From Metopolophium dirhodum (Eukaryota; Arthropoda; Insecta; Hemiptera; Aphididae): DNA of 64,000 bases. The position numbers and the translations under genes are program-made. Positions 46,260-60,600 of this stretch are shown here, piece after piece. The notes under the pieces were generated by a model, which saw only the letters and a program-made list of their open reading frames with translations, did not search any database and was not told the origin of the DNA. The stretch lies in NCBI RefSeq assembly GCF_019925205.1, contig NC_083565.1:19248241-19312240 (forward strand). Reading direction: 5' to 3'. Position 1 is the stretch's first letter. Each line of letters starts with the position of its first letter.

Positions 46260-46640
46260 CATAAGCTGCAGCTTCAAGAAATTTGACATTGTTTATTCTT
46301 CATCTAATTCCTCTTCCAATGTTTATCTCCTTGCTTCTAGACGACATCGTACAGACCATCATGTTCACTTTCTTCAAATAGCGCGTCTAGCACTTTCTTC
46401 AACGCTTTAAGTTTTTTCAGATGCAGACAACCCTGCTGTCAATAACAGTAATTCAAATTTCAGCTTCAACCGATTTCAATTTACTTTCAGTTTCTGTAGA
46501 CCTTGCTGAAAGTTCATCACGAGAAGCTCTAACATCTTCAGAGTCACTGGTAGCATTTTTCAATTTTACGTCAAAACAACCGTGACGCTGTAGATGCTAT
46601 AGAGCGTCTCGCGATGCGTACAAAACAAACTTGATTCATT
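46260..46640 (-). pseudogene. Degenerate coding-like segment (coiled-coil protein remnant?)
   Basis: Minus-strand translation gives charged heptad-like stretches, for example ATSDSEDVRASRDELSARST, LKALKKVLDALFEESEHDG and LEEELDEE, in different frames separated by stops. Base composition is higher in GC than its flanks. This looks like a decayed coding sequence or processed pseudogene of an unidentified coiled-coil protein. Confidence 0.35.
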
Positions 46641-46900
46641 TAAAAGGATTTTTTGTCAAATGAGTTTTGTTATTTATTGTCATTATTAATGGCATAAGTC
46701 ATTGCAATAATATTAAATCTACTAAAATCAAAAATCGTATTTTATTTTATTTACCGCTATCTTCTTTAATATTAAATTTTATTTTTTTCAGACATAACGT
46801 GGACTGATGTCATATAAATATTTCCTAATATCATTGTCAAAAATATGCATTTTTATCTCATTTCAATCATTTTTATCGATTTCATTTTTTCAGAACAACT

Positions 46901-46918
46901 CCCCCCCCCCCCCCCCCC
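46901..46918. repeat. Poly-C homopolymer tract
   Basis: Eighteen consecutive C followed by AAGGGTTTT. Such long C runs are rare and error-prone in sequencing, so the exact length is uncertain. Confidence 0.9.
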
Positions 46919-46929
46919 AAGGGTTTTAT

Positions 46930-49040
46930 ACCTAGGAATATAAAAATGGTGTGAAAAATGTATAGTTATTCATCAATTGAGAACGGCTGGCCCGATTTGG
47001 CTGAAATATTTTTTTTCAGTTGTTCGGTAATTGCCAGGAGAATGTTTTTTACCGAGATTTTTAAGAAAGAAAATTTTGGAAAAACCCAATTTTTTTTAAC
47101 GTGAAAAATTTGAATTTATGATTGAGATCTATGTGAATAACACCGCGGTGTGTTTTGAGTTTTGGGTAACGCTAATAGGCTCAGATTTAGTATAATAATA
47201 GGTATAATTACTATAAATAATTATAAAATTTTAATATATATTGTATGCAAAGGGATATAATATATGTGCCTAAACGACGACGGAAAACGTGCTATTATAA
47301 AGGGAAACCTTTGAAACAAACGTTGTTTGTTAATTCATATTCACGCCTTTAAGTGTTCTGTTTTAGGTAAATGCACCCATAGGTATTCCCCCCACAAATT
47401 ATCGTGGACCCAATTTAGTATTTACCAATCCGATTAATGTGGACAAATTGGAATTCTCCAATTAAACAAAATGACCTATGAAATTATCCAAGATTCATAT
47501 TATTATCTCATACATTATGTACACTATTTTCATTTACAAACAGCTGACAGTTGTCTGGCGAATAACTGAACGATAGAAAAACGGCTGTTCGGATTAAGCG
47601 AAGCCCAGATAAATGACCGGAACACTATATATTAAAACTAAAATTCAATAAAGGTAAGACTTATAATTGGATACAGTTAAAACGCAATTTACTGTCAAAA
47701 CATTACAATATAAATAAACATACTAATTTATTATACTCGATTTGGTGTGTACAAAACAATATTTTCGAACATCGTTCGTCAATCGATGCACTTTAAATTA
47801 AGAAATGAGATCATTAATTGGTCATTGATCACATCGGACGCCTCGTCGATAGAGTGTAAAATTGATGCGCATCCGAATTGCATTGCGGCGCCACGCCACG
47901 ACGGTCAATTTTACGGTTATTTAGAAGGTACCTATTTATAATATTTTGTGCGGTGTTTTTTTAAATAACGACGGAATTATTTAACGAATTCTCATACCGG
48001 AAAATAACCATTTCAGGGTATCCAAACTATATATATTTTTGTTGTGAGTTTATAATATAGAAAAGCTTCTATTATATAGGTAGGCACTCCATATAAGGTT
48101 AGGTTACATGCAGGATACCATATCAGTTAAAATTTACTATATTAGTATTTCCTCGTGTAGTAAGTACCTATATACTGCAATAGGTATCTATTATACTATT
48201 TCACTCTTAGTGTATCCCATACTTGTCACCCATAATTATTGCATCCGGTCCACGTCATATCATTGATACCTCATCTGTCCATTATAAATTAGATATTATG
48301 TATAATTATGGTGTATTATTGGCACGTACTTAAGGCACCACTAAACCTTTTATACACTTTTATATAGGACATAGGTACAAGCGTGTTTCGTAATAGAGAT
48401 CGATTTATTTCATTACTGTCCGCAGTGTACACACATATACATAATATATATATAACCAAATCTACACGACTACACGTCATATTATTTTCATAATATAGGT
48501 ATAGGTAGTGAGCAAGATGCGTTCAACTGTTCAAGTCGCACAGACTACAGTCGTATACCCAACACTTACACTTTATTGCTCAAAAGTAACATGCGATTGT
48601 ATATAATGTATCAATAATCAATCTCGCACAGTCATACTATATAATGTTTATAAGAAATAAACTTAAATAATAGTTTAATAGTGCATGTTTCAAGTAAAAC
48701 TGCATATATTATAGGTATGCCCCAAAATACGTATATTATAATATAATTGTATGCATTATTCGTCTAATTTTTCAGCACACGACCTAACGAACCCTGCAGG
48801 TCATATTAGGTCTCATTTTAATAAAATAATTTATAAATATTAAATTAAATATACAACTAAATACCTGCACCAGCTACTCGCATAAGATATAAAATAATAT
48901 TAATATTATTATTTTATAATATATATTATATCTCACCTGCACGCATCTATAGAGTATAGTTGTATAGCCGTACCTGCACCGCTCCGAGGAGTACTCTGCA
49001 GGACACAGACGGCGGGATGAATAATATAATACAATAATAT
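46930..49040. other. Intergenic DNA upstream of the Runt-domain gene
   Basis: AT-rich with no supported gene. A 64-codon frame at 47747-47941 ends at a donor-like GTACCT but has no recognisable relatives and no clear acceptor, so it is not called. Confidence 0.4.
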
Positions 49041-49517
49041 TAGTGGGAGTGACCGATGGGAGTGTCTGCGAACGTCCGTTGGTGGGAGACGCCAAAACGC
49101 TCGCGCCTCTCGTCGGCGGGCGCGTCGGGTGGCACGTCGTCGCGCGACCGTCCGTGGACCGTCCGTCCCCGCAGCGGCAGCGGCAGTCTGTAGTAGTTGT
49201 AGTAGTCGGCTCACATCCGCGGTCCGGACGCGCACGATGCGATCGAAATACAACGTCGGTCGCGCTACTACCCCGCGGTGATAAACGTTTCGAATAAAAG
49301 CCGATCGAAATAACTGTTGCAGCGCTGCGAATCCGTCACCGACGAGACGACTGCATAAATAAAATTGTTACAGTAAAAATATTAAATAATATTTATTTCG
49401 TATAATTTCAAAACGGCCTAAAAAGGCTTGTCCGGTTTTAAAAATAATATCATAATATCGCGGCTGTTAAAAAAAAACCGTCGCGAGTTTTTCCACCGCA
49501 GCCGCCGTCGAGATAAT
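49041..49517 (+). promoter_or_regulatory. CpG-rich promoter and 5' UTR of the Runt-domain gene
   Basis: From 49041 to about 49345 the sequence is GC-rich with dense CG dinucleotides, in strong contrast to both sides. It lies 170-480 bp upstream of the ATG at 49518. The role is inferred from composition and position. Open frames on both strands here are composition by-products. Confidence 0.5.
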
Positions 49518-52500
49518 ATGCGCCTGGTGCGGATGACGTCGGACCACAGCAAGAAGAGGCGCCGCGGCCCGTCGTCGGCGGACCAGCACGGCGCGGCGAC
49601 CGCCTCGTCGTCGTCGTCCTCGTCTTCGCCGCCGTCCGAGGACCTGTGGTGGACCGAGGCGGCCGTCAACGAGGTGACCGCCGAGCACCCGGGTGAGCTG
49701 GTCCGCACCGGGTGCCCGTACATGCTGTGCAGCGCCCTGCCCACGCACTGGCGGTCCAACAAGACGCTGCCCGGCGCGTTCAAGGTGGTCATACTGTCCG
49801 AGGTGCCGGACGGCACGGCCGTCACGCTCAAGGCCGGCAACGACGAGAACTGTTCGGCCGAGCTGCGCAACTGTTCCGCCCTGGTCAAGAACCAAATCGC
49901 CAAGTTCAACGACTTGAGGTTCGTCGGACGCAGCGGACGAGGTAAAGCGTGCACATACATATTAATTTATTATATTATTACCTATGTTCACGAAGCATAA
50001 TAATTGTGTAGTTATATGATATGGGACATGGAGAAAACCCTCCCCGGGACTTAAATATTCCCCTTGTAAGCAACTATAGGTGTAGGGGACGAAATCCTCC
50101 CCAAGTTTTGAAAAATTAACTGTCTGGCCAATTTAGTGCTATTATATTATTACATAGCAGTATATAGGCTGTTTATACGGACTATAATAGTCTGTAGTAG
50201 TAATAGTATGTAATAGTCCATTACTGCACTGAAGGCCTCATATTATGCAAGTAGATATTATATCGTCCAACATTATAATCTACAATATTATATTGTATTA
50301 AATAATTGTTCAACGGTCCTGGTTTTTATCTTAATAGCCGGTCCACTTACTTGATATCTAGAAAAACAAAAATGAAACCATAAATTTAATACTCCTCATC
50401 ATGATTCATGATGAATGTGTTTAACTTTCATAGTTTCATTATAAATATTACATGTAATAAGTATTAAAATGTATTAAATTCTGAGAGGAATGAATTTTAA
50501 AATTATGTGTTTTTTTTTATTTGTCTACCATTACGTTTTGGAGCAAAAAATTCGTATTATAATATTCAAAATCGGAGGTTTTTTCCAATAGAAAATGTTA
50601 TCTATAAAAAAATTATTTAGTTAGTATAGTTGGTACTAATTTAAGACCAACAGTAGCAAATTCCCAGTAGGTACTTTTTATAATAATAAGTGTAGATAAT
50701 TAAAAATATATTAATCGTTTGGACTTGAAACTATTTTGAATTACATGTATACTATTGTTTTCTATTCAACACAATAGAATTTTCAATAAAGTATTTAGAC
50801 AATAATTTGAATTTAATAAATATATTTTTTAAATTAACCATAGAAAAAAAAATATTTAACACCATTCTACGTTTCGGCAGTATATATAGGATATAAGATA
50901 CGAATTAAACATTCATCATATTATTGTGATTTCTTTAGCAAAAATATGTTTAAGCTTCCAAATTAAAAAAAAAAGTGTGTGCTAATAATTATGCAAAATA
51001 TATAATACAAAATAAAATAGTAGTCTATAATATAGAAATATATTATAGAAATATCTACTGGTTTGTGTACAATATTGATTAAAATTTAAGAAATCAATTA
51101 CAGTGACTTATAAATTACGAAGTGGGTATACCATTAAAGCTTACTGTACAGCAGAGCGAGTGTATTTGTTTTTTTTTTTAAATATTTTATTATGGAGGTA
51201 TTTTGTCCTTTTTGTCAATAGGTGGCACAGGGAGAAAATATTCAAGAGTCCCTCGGCATTGTCCTATATACCAATATACGTACAGAGATTTTTTGTAAGC
51301 AGGCTTTGCTGTATTTGTATGCTGAAGTCTTTGCGTTTGTTCAAATGTATTATGTTTCCTTTTTAACTTTTCAAGTATTCCTTGGTACATAATATAGACT
51401 GCGCGTATTTTTGAACACCCAGATTGTATACTGTGTTTAGTTTAAATATACTGTCCTTAAGGATAATATTATACAAGCTTTTTTTTCTTCAAACCATTTA
51501 GGTAGCCATCACGCGTACGAGTAAATTTTTAGGTGAAAGTCATACTTAGATCTTTTCAATGCATGCAGACTAAATGACTAAATATCTATTCAACATTACA
51601 GTATATTACCCCAAAACAGCATTTTATGCCTGCCTCCCATCGAAAGAAAATTGTAATTTTTTTCTAATATAAGGAATAGAAAACACTGAAAAAATACAAA
51701 TTATGCAACTACCTATACGGATACTTAAAAAGCATTAGTACTAATAAATTTACAAATAATTAACATTTTTGGAAGGGATTCTCGTGATTTAGTGTGACTA
51801 TAAATTATCTACCTATCTATTCCTTTATTTGAAAGTTTGGTTAAGTATAGGTATAAATCAGTAAGTCACACTAAAAAAAAAAATATTTTGATCGTGAGAA
51901 ACAGCATCATTATAGGTATCTCTAATCTCTATATATTTATAAATACAATTACATTTCCAGTTTTATTATACAATCTATGGGTACAGATAACAGCTGGTTC
52001 CCAGTTATAGAACACTTTTACAAGTACTTATAGAGTATTTGAATACTTATACTCTAGTGCTTTACAAGACAAATATTTGAGATAACAGATAATGTATGTT
52101 GGAACTAAGTCACTGAATATTTAATACTAGAAATAGTGCTATACGAGAACTAAAAATTAAATAAATACATTTTTTAAAATTCAAATATGTACCCAATTCA
52201 ACAAAAAGGGTACCTATATTATACCTATTACTAGAAAAACATATTATTTCCATGAACTCGGACATTAAAAATGTAACTTATTTTTCTTCATATATTATAT
52301 ATACAACAGTTGTTGATAATACAAATTTCTTGGAAATTGGAAACATTAAATATCGTGTGTAAGTTCACAATTATTTCTGCAAGTGTTTGTGTAAATTACA
52401 AATTTCTATTTTAAATATATGATTAATTTCTAAACAGTTTCATTAAACATAAAATTTCGTAAAAGTATTTATACTTTACATAATTAAATGCGTTTGTGTT

Positions 52501-55500
52501 GTCTACATAACCTGAACATATTGTACGAATACTTAGGATTTATTGGTAATTACTAAATCTCATAGAACATAACAAAACGATAATAATTGTTTATAGGTAG
52601 GTATATACGAGAACATTATTATTGGGCATACAGTATACACGTTGCATAAAGGTAGAAAAAAAGGCAGAAGATATACTTGTATTATGTAAAATTTATGTTG
52701 AAGTGCACTGCAGTCTTCTATTCGTCTTTTTTGAACTCACTTGGGACATATATTTGTGCGGTTTTCGAGATATCAGTTCGGGTGTCTCGTTCTATTTATA
52801 CACACATAATATTATATATTATACTGCTGCAGGTAATTAAACTGTGGCCTGAAACTTCTAACCCGATGTTGTTTAACGTTCTTTAAAGGACCGAGACAAA
52901 GGACAAAGAGCCGTCTTTGTTGTTGTGCTTTTTCGCCGACACATCACTGCGCGCGAGCGCTCGCGGCGCTTTCAGACGACGGGTTGGAGATGTTTTTATT
53001 TTTTCTTTGGAAACTATAATATAGGTACGTTATGATTTTTTTATTTCCTATCAGAAGATGCAAAAACAAAAAAATCAATTTGCAATAACTGTCGCCCTAA
53101 ATCTCTTTTACTATCATTTATGTACAATTACTCGGTCACATTTCGACACTATATTATAATATTAATTTACGCCGCTCTTTGATGGCTGCACTCGTCTTCC
53201 TTTGCCGGACGCGTGCAATTACTTTGACGACAGCAACTGCAGGGGGGAAACGTGGAAAAAAATCTCGCCCATTGATGTATTGCGCGTTTGACAGGATTTT
53301 GTGGTCGCAATCTGCGCAGGCCCGTCGCGATTTATACCACGCGTGTATTATAATATAATAATATGTATATGCAATAGTAATAACTAATAAACAGCTATAA
53401 AATATGTTATACTGTTATATCTTGTATTATCGACGATTCCATAAAACACGCACATATTAAATTAAATTTTTTTTGTAAAAAAAGTTTATGACGATATATC
53501 CTCCTTAATAGCTAATATAGGTACCTAATTAATGGTTCGTCAGTTTGCAGAGTATACCTACTATACCTGTCCTACCTACTGCTATACGAATTACGATTGG
53601 AATATTCTATACACACAACACTCAGTAACATAATATATATACACAAATAAAAATGTATGTATACATATGAAAACAAAAGCTCGTGTTGAAATTAAACGCG
53701 TGTATATAGGTATTCAATTATTTGATGTTCAAAGCTATTACTTATATATTATTATGTAGTAAGTTATATATACGCGTATAATATAGTCCTGCTGTTGCAG
53801 AATACGCAACAGAAACCGCGGGTTGCACACGAATTATAATTATACCAATATGATTCATCCATTATCCCCCTTGATCCTGCAATTAATTAGTTAAACTGCA
53901 GATGACGTGTCCCGGTGAGTAAATCGTCATATCGCGTGGTAACTGGGCCTTTCTATATAGTTACTACTCCTGCAGACGCGCATATTGCGGATATTCGGGA
54001 TACAAACATAACTGCCAGTAGCTGCACTATATCGTTATAATAGTGGCTGAGTTACCCAAAGTGTACACTTAACGTTTAATTATACTATACATAATAGTTA
54101 ATTTTTCGTTAGCTAAAGCGTGTGTGCTAATAATAAATAAGTAAGTATAGGTACCTATAATGTTTGGATGTGATTTTTTCACGAATTAAAATTAAAGACC
54201 AGTTTTTTAACTTCAAGGGCACAAAGAACTATGTACTACTTAGGCAAAATCACCAAAAACTAAGAACTCAGAATAATGTTTTATAATATTGAATACTTTA
54301 TATAGTGCAAAAAATAAGTAGGTACTGTTACATAGATTCTGGTTAAATCCATATAGTATTAGCCTGCTGTATTATATGGTATTACATTACAACGATATTT
54401 TCTTTTAAAATGTCTTATTGTTTTTTTTTAAACTTTTGGTACATAGCTAGTAAAAGACTCCAAAAACATTTATAGAATTCATAGTAAATAAAATAATTTC
54501 AAATCTGGACGGTATATTATGAAAAGATAATTTTTACGTGTTTGGTAATTTTCTTGAGCAAAAAAGGGCTGAAGTTAGAAACGATAAAAAAAACTATTGA
54601 AAAGAAACTATACCGTAAAACATTCAGTAAGTGTAGTTTTAATAAAGCTCTACTAGCTACTCACAATTATTTTTCTCCTGTAATGATTATTGATTACTGA
54701 TTTATCATTCGTTTCAAAATTAAAATAATATAAATAGTAATATACCACTTTTCTATATTATTTGCCGAAACAAAGCGAGTGCCGATTGGTTTCTTTAAGC
54801 CTATCCGGTCTCTGTATCGGGTCCAGGTTTTTTTCAATTAAAAAGGGTTTAAAATAAATAGACGGGTAATAGAGTTTTTATGCACGTTATTATTATAATA
54901 CAATATAACATCAAAGTGTGCTTATGTGTACAATTGTCATAAACAACATCGTTGTAACTTATTGTAAAATTTAAAATCTTCACGTATAGTTTATTATCCA
55001 AAGACTAACAAATAATAATCTATAATAACCGATAGTGACACGAATCGGATTTGATTATTGCTTTTCTGGCGCCGTTTCTACAAATTTTTTTTTAACAATA
55101 TTACTATTATGAAGAATCGTGTGTGTCATATACGTAAGTTGTGTGCTGAATGAGTCATAAATATCATGGTCAGGTCCCATATAAAACTCAAAGCTGTAAA
55201 AAATGAATTATTTGTATTTTTATGTATATTGTCAATTTATTATGTCGTATGGTAAATAGTCATATGAAGATTAGGTTTTAAGTAGGCATATACGATGCGG
55301 TTATATTTTAAACGCAAAACTCATTTTCTCTCCTTTTATTTTTATTTTTAAAGTTTTCCTTACTTCTTGTCACCTGAACATAATTATAAGGACATATAAT
55401 TTGACTTAAATATATAACACTATCAATTAAATGGATATAGGTAGGAACTGTATAGGTAGTAGGTGCATTTACAGCCCACAGTCTACAATTTTATGTTTGC

Positions 55501-57609
55501 GAACATTTGGTATGGTTTTAGCTTTTTTTATTAGCAATTTACCACGAGAAGTGGGATTTTCTTATATATAACATGAGCGAACATCTCAAACTTAAGAAAG
55601 TTGGCCGGGTTATCAATGGATATAATATTTTTAGCCTTTGGTTGCCTTTCATAATTTATTTTCTCAACTAACTCATAATTTTGAAAATTTGTATCTTGTA
55701 TATAAATTATAATTTGAACTAAATGTATATTATTATAATATTTATTTTAAAAGAAAAACGATTTTTTTCATTTTTGTTATTTCTTGTCTATGATATTCAT
55801 TAATATTCTATTTAGTAGTAAAATAAAAAAAAATATGTTATATTATCGGTTTTTTTTAATAATATTAGGTTAGAAATTAGTTACCTAGTTAATAAAATAA
55901 ATAACTCTAAAACTGATAGGTAGATATGTACTAAAAGTAAACTAATTTTTGAATATTAATAATTATTTATTGATCAATATATTGAAGAAAATATGTTTTT
56001 ATTTTAAAACAATATGTATTTATTTTTAGGGAAAAGTTTCACGATCACCATTACGGTTTCGACGTGTCCACCTCAAGTAGCGACGTACAATAAAGCAATC
56101 AAAGTTACCGTGGACGGACCTCGAGAGCCACGATCCAAATCTCGTAAGTATTTTAATATTGAATGATAAAATTCGTTCTAAAAATACTTGAGACAAAAAT
56201 TATTTATCATTTTAAGCTCGAGTTAAGACACTTGGTAGATACTTAATGACTATACGCCGTTGTTCATGTTTGAATGTTGCTTTTATTTAAATTGCGGAAA
56301 TCGAATATTTTAGAAGATAACATGTGTTTGTCTGTAATACAATAACATAAAAAAAAACTATTATGTGTATAAAGAGTTTTTATACTCTTGCAGTCTTGAC
56401 TTCCCTCAATTACGTTCAGTTTAATTCCACTAAATTCCATTTATATGTGTGTCTATGTACATTTTATTGATATCGGTAAATATAACAATAACACCAAAAA
56501 GCGTGACTTTGATGTGAATAGGCCCCGGAAAACCATGTGGCAGACCTCTGGGTAGTTTTTACAACTGTAAATAGGCTCAATTATTATATCATTAAAATTA
56601 TTTAAACACGCAGACCAATTTGAGTCTCTTTACTATTTGAACGTGATCGGTGGGTTAACAATAAAATAACGAAATTAAAAATATATAATAATAAATAATA
56701 ATAACGTTAATCGATAGGACAAAATATGATAGTCAAATATTTTTGTGCATGATGTAAATATGTTTTGTTTTGGACTATGAGAACCAATATATATTTTTAT
56801 CAGTTGACGATAACTATTTTTTTTGCATTTCGGCAAAATATATGCTGTACGTTTTCGTGTCGTTGTACAATATATTATATTTTATCTCGACCGCTATAAC
56901 ATCCGTGGGAACCATTAGTGGTAAATTAAAATAAGACTATATTTTCTAAACTTTTACTAAATGTAGATATCGTTTGTCTACATGTGTACTAAAATAGTAT
57001 GACATTTTATCTGTAAAGAGTTAATGTTATTATTGACCTTAAAACATACATACATATATACATATACACATCGTTATTAATAATTTTAATTTTATTAAAT
57101 TAAAAGATGAGAATAATATATTAATAACTGCTTAAACATAGTGGAAATTCATAGTTTTTAGAACATTCATTTTGATTTAAAACGTTTAAATTGAGCAGTG
57201 CAATTCATTGAACTGCAGTTTGTAGGTATGATCGAAACCCATATCATTACTAATTTGTAGGAATTTCGGTTGTATTTATGATATTGAAACCAAATAGTGT
57301 GGTTATAGTAGAGATATTAACGATTTATCGTTACATTTAAAATAGGTACATAAGTCATACAGTAACATATTTTTATATGATCAACTGCAGTTATAAATGT
57401 CCATATTTATATTGGAAAATTTGTGCTTTTTGTTTTTCCTGTACACCAAGGTCCTCCTCATCAGTTCCGTGGATTGGGCCTCGGTCAGAGGCCCTTTATG
57501 GAAAATGCATCGTTTTCCAATCATTTGCGGGAGTTGGATACATATCGTCGAGTGAAGACCGAAGAATCACCCGTCCTCGAGCAGTCGTATCGGTCAACAA
57601 ACAACCAAG
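49518..57609 (+). CDS. Runt-domain (RUNX family) transcription factor, 3' partial
   Basis: Coding exons 49518-49941, 56030-56143 and 57451-57609 join in frame (697 nt; ends in phase 1, continuing 3'). The ATG starts a basic leader (KKRRR at 12-16), a Ser run (about 30-37), then the Runt domain at ~50-180: GELVRTGCPYMLCSALP, HWRSNKTLPGAFKVV, AGNDENCSAELRNCSALVKN, FNDLRFVGRSGRGKSF, PPQVATYNKAIKVTVDGPRE. The domain binds TGTGGT-type sites with CBF-beta. The intron after GRSGRG is at the position seen in other RUNX genes. Exon 3 gives REPRSKSR then QFRGLGLGQRPF and a serine/acidic stretch. The terminal VWRPY Groucho-binding motif is not found before 64000, so the gene extends beyond what I can resolve. 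Which insect paralogue (runt, lozenge, RunxA or RunxB) is undecided; the QRPF segment after the domain may favour lozenge-like. Confidence 0.95.
49942..56029 (+). other. 6.1-kb first intron of the Runt-domain gene
   Basis: Bounded by GTAAAG at 49942 and TTTTTAG ending at 56029. Mostly AT-rich; it lacks the large dispersed repeats found elsewhere in the window. It contains a conspicuous GC-rich island at 52880-53330. Long, repeat-poor introns in developmental regulators often hold enhancers (inference). Confidence 0.7.
52885..52990. promoter_or_regulatory. Candidate intronic enhancer: ACAAAG cluster beside a CpG-rich island
   Basis: Within about 40 bp there are ACAAAG, ACAAAG and CTTTGTTGTTGTG, that is, three SOX/TCF-like core motifs in both orientations. 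A CG-dense palindromic segment around GCGCGAGCGCTCGCGGCG follows. The surroundings are AT-rich. The function is inferred only from motif clustering and location. Confidence 0.3.
56144..57450 (+). other. Second intron of the Runt-domain gene
   Basis: Bounded by GTAAGT at 56144 and CCAAG ending at 57450. AT-rich with no recognised element. Confidence 0.75.
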
Positions 57610-60600
57610 GTAAGGCATATGCTTTAATATTGATTTTATTTTGGTTAAAAAAATGAATCAAAAGTACGCCGCTCGTATGTAATACATAAAGTGAAGCCGA
57701 TGACGACCGCACTATATACAGGGCTGACCGCAGCTCTGAGGTACACCGCAGAATTTAAGGAGCTGCCGGTAGCTTTTTTCAAACATGATTAACCATGGTC
57801 CTGGTTTACCTAAAAAGGTGTAGAACAACCGTGCGTTGTATATTAATGAATGAATCAAAGTAATCAAACGTTAGAATGAATGAAACTGTTTGTCCACAGA
57901 AAGAAAAAAAAGTTTATGTATTTCAAAACCACTTGTTTCTGTACTGATCATATTATTGTAAGGATTTACATTTTTAACTTGACTGAATTGATGATCATAA
58001 TTATTCATTGATCAGTGATCACATACATCGAACAAAAATTATTGAAGTTTTATTAAACGTTAAGCTTCAACTGTTGAGGTAAATGTACCACCACTAATAG
58101 GAAACATAGCAAAGTCCATCAGCCAAAGAATTTACTTTACTATTTTCCAACAGTTCAATATCGATGATGGATTTTTAATTTAAGTTAAATGCAAGTCATA
58201 ATATTTCAAACCTAATAAGTAGTAATGACAATATTTCTTAAATGTTTGGCTTAAGTTTTTGCTGTCAAAAATGTATAAAATCGTTTATTTTACCGAGTGC
58301 TTATTTATTGTAATGAAGATGAGTTTTTGAAGAATTTATGTGATTTGATTTATTTAGGGCAGTTGATCATTATGCATTTTTTTATGAGGTTTTCTTTGCA
58401 TATGCCTACGGGAGCTATGTCACAAGCAGGTACACGTGTACTTTTATAATAAGGTGAGAGTGAGTTAGATGAGTATTCTCACTCAAGTGTAGTATATAGT
58501 ATTATGCCATACTTATACTGCTAAAAATTAGCTAGTTAAAATATTAAATAACATAAGTACTTATGAAATGTACAAAATAAAAATTACGCAATTGATTATA
58601 GCATTATAATAAAGCAATAATTTTTATTTTAACACTAATTATAACACTAGGTATAACATAGTTATAAACCATCATATTATTTGGAAATATAATAATATAT
58701 TGGATGATACATTTAACGTAGGACACTTATTATTTCAAAAGCTATCAAGGTTTCGTAAATATTTCGTTGAAAATAACTTATTTTTATTTATTTTTTATTA
58801 TTTTTATTGTTATCATTTTTCTTAAATATTTAAAAACAACATACATTTTAATTTCTTATTACAAAGCAGAATATTAACATAAAAATGTTTTTGGGCTGGG
58901 TACAGATATTTAAATTTTTTAACCGATTTTGGGTAACGCTTGCTTTTTTATCACAGAAACGAATAAAATGTAAAAATGACCTAATTCCCACTTGCTATTA
59001 TATACAATGAATGGTTACTAATATTAATACATAATATTTATGATTCATATATTTTCTTCAAAATGGAAAATATCGAGTAGCGTGTGATACGTTTGTCATT
59101 TGGTTTATACATATTTAAAGCTTGAATAAGCTGAGTGGAGTGGTGCAGTGATGCCTTGCTAAATGTTGATCCACTACTCCGCTCGTCTTAACTTTAAATA
59201 CTATTATGATTAATTAATTACCGGTTCAAAATTTGATTTTGATAGATCGAAATACTCCAAATAATATTCTGCTGCGGAATATGAAATTAAAAATGCATGT
59301 AAAATATTTTATTTTCGGAATACGACTTAAAAACTAGCACCACTTATATTATATAAGTATATTTAGTAAAAAAAAAAACTGTTGATTAAAAGTTGAACAG
59401 TATATTTGTTGAAATATGCTTGAATAGTATACTATATTTTTTACTATGTGATTTTATGTCTGTAATAAATCTTAAATTCTTATCATAGCCACTCACGAGG
59501 ATTATGATCTGTTCATAAAGTATCATTAGGTATAATATACCTATAGGTTAGGTATATGGTTACGCGTTTGTAACGATTGATTTTCAAATTTTATTTTTTC
59601 AACCAATAAGTCTGACACTAGAATAAATGTATTTAGTAGTTTTTAATGTTTTTAATGTTTTTATTTTATATATTATTATTTATTATGTTTACCGTAATAA
59701 AATGTGTGTATGTTTTCGCTCAAAGTTAAGTGTATCGACCAAACGATTGCTACCGGTTAAAAAAATTATCTTTGATAATGCTTGTTAGTTGTCAAAATTT
59801 TCTCACGCTTACGTGTTGTATTTTTTTTTTGTGAGAGGTTATAAATTTGACACTGAAATCTAAGGCCCCTATAGACACCCTATTGAACACCGGAAAATGC
59901 GGTTTGACCCAATGGACCTCGCGGTGTTTGGAGTGCGTGTGCGTGTATGTTTATTATTGGTAAAAAAAATAAGTCAATACGAAATATTACACCGTCTGTG
60001 ACCAAGTTAACGTGCCCACTGTTGTGTGCTCTGTAAAACGATATCAAATACTTATTAAAAATCATAGATACTGTAAACATTGAATAATACGGGGTTTAAA
60101 ATGATCTTGTATACCTATATATGTAGTTAAAAACAAAACCAACAATGAGTATATAAGTATGTATAACAGCTATATATAATATCCAACAGGTGATATACCT
60201 ATGTATAATAAATCTTAGAATTGCAATATTATATACCTATACATGTACTTATTACGCCGAACGTTAACGAGTTTCGTTCTTTTTTTTATTTTGTATAGGT
60301 AACGCCATTAAAATAGAATAAAAAGTGAGATGAAAATATTTAGACCCCGTTAACAATGTTTTCGACTATAGTCTGACAATAATAATTGGTACCTCGACGA
60401 ATGCCGGATCCTTGGGAATCATATTGTTTCCGTAGGTAGGTACATATACATAGTCGTTAAAGTCTCCACTCGGTTATTTGATTATTATTTTTTATTTCCT
60501 CGGCGTTATACACAAACAAATACTTACAAAATCGTATATAATATGTACATACAGGGTTGATGGGGTTTCGGTAAAATTCAATAACGTTCGTAATCCCCCG

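Noticed and set aside
47747..47941. 64-codon plus-strand frame ending at a donor-like GTACCT
   Set aside because: No acceptor, no partner exon and no recognisable similarity; not enough to call a gene.
49418..49960. Several long open frames on both strands over the first Runt exon
   Set aside because: High GC content suppresses stops in all frames. Only the plus frame starting at 49518 encodes a recognisable Runt domain.
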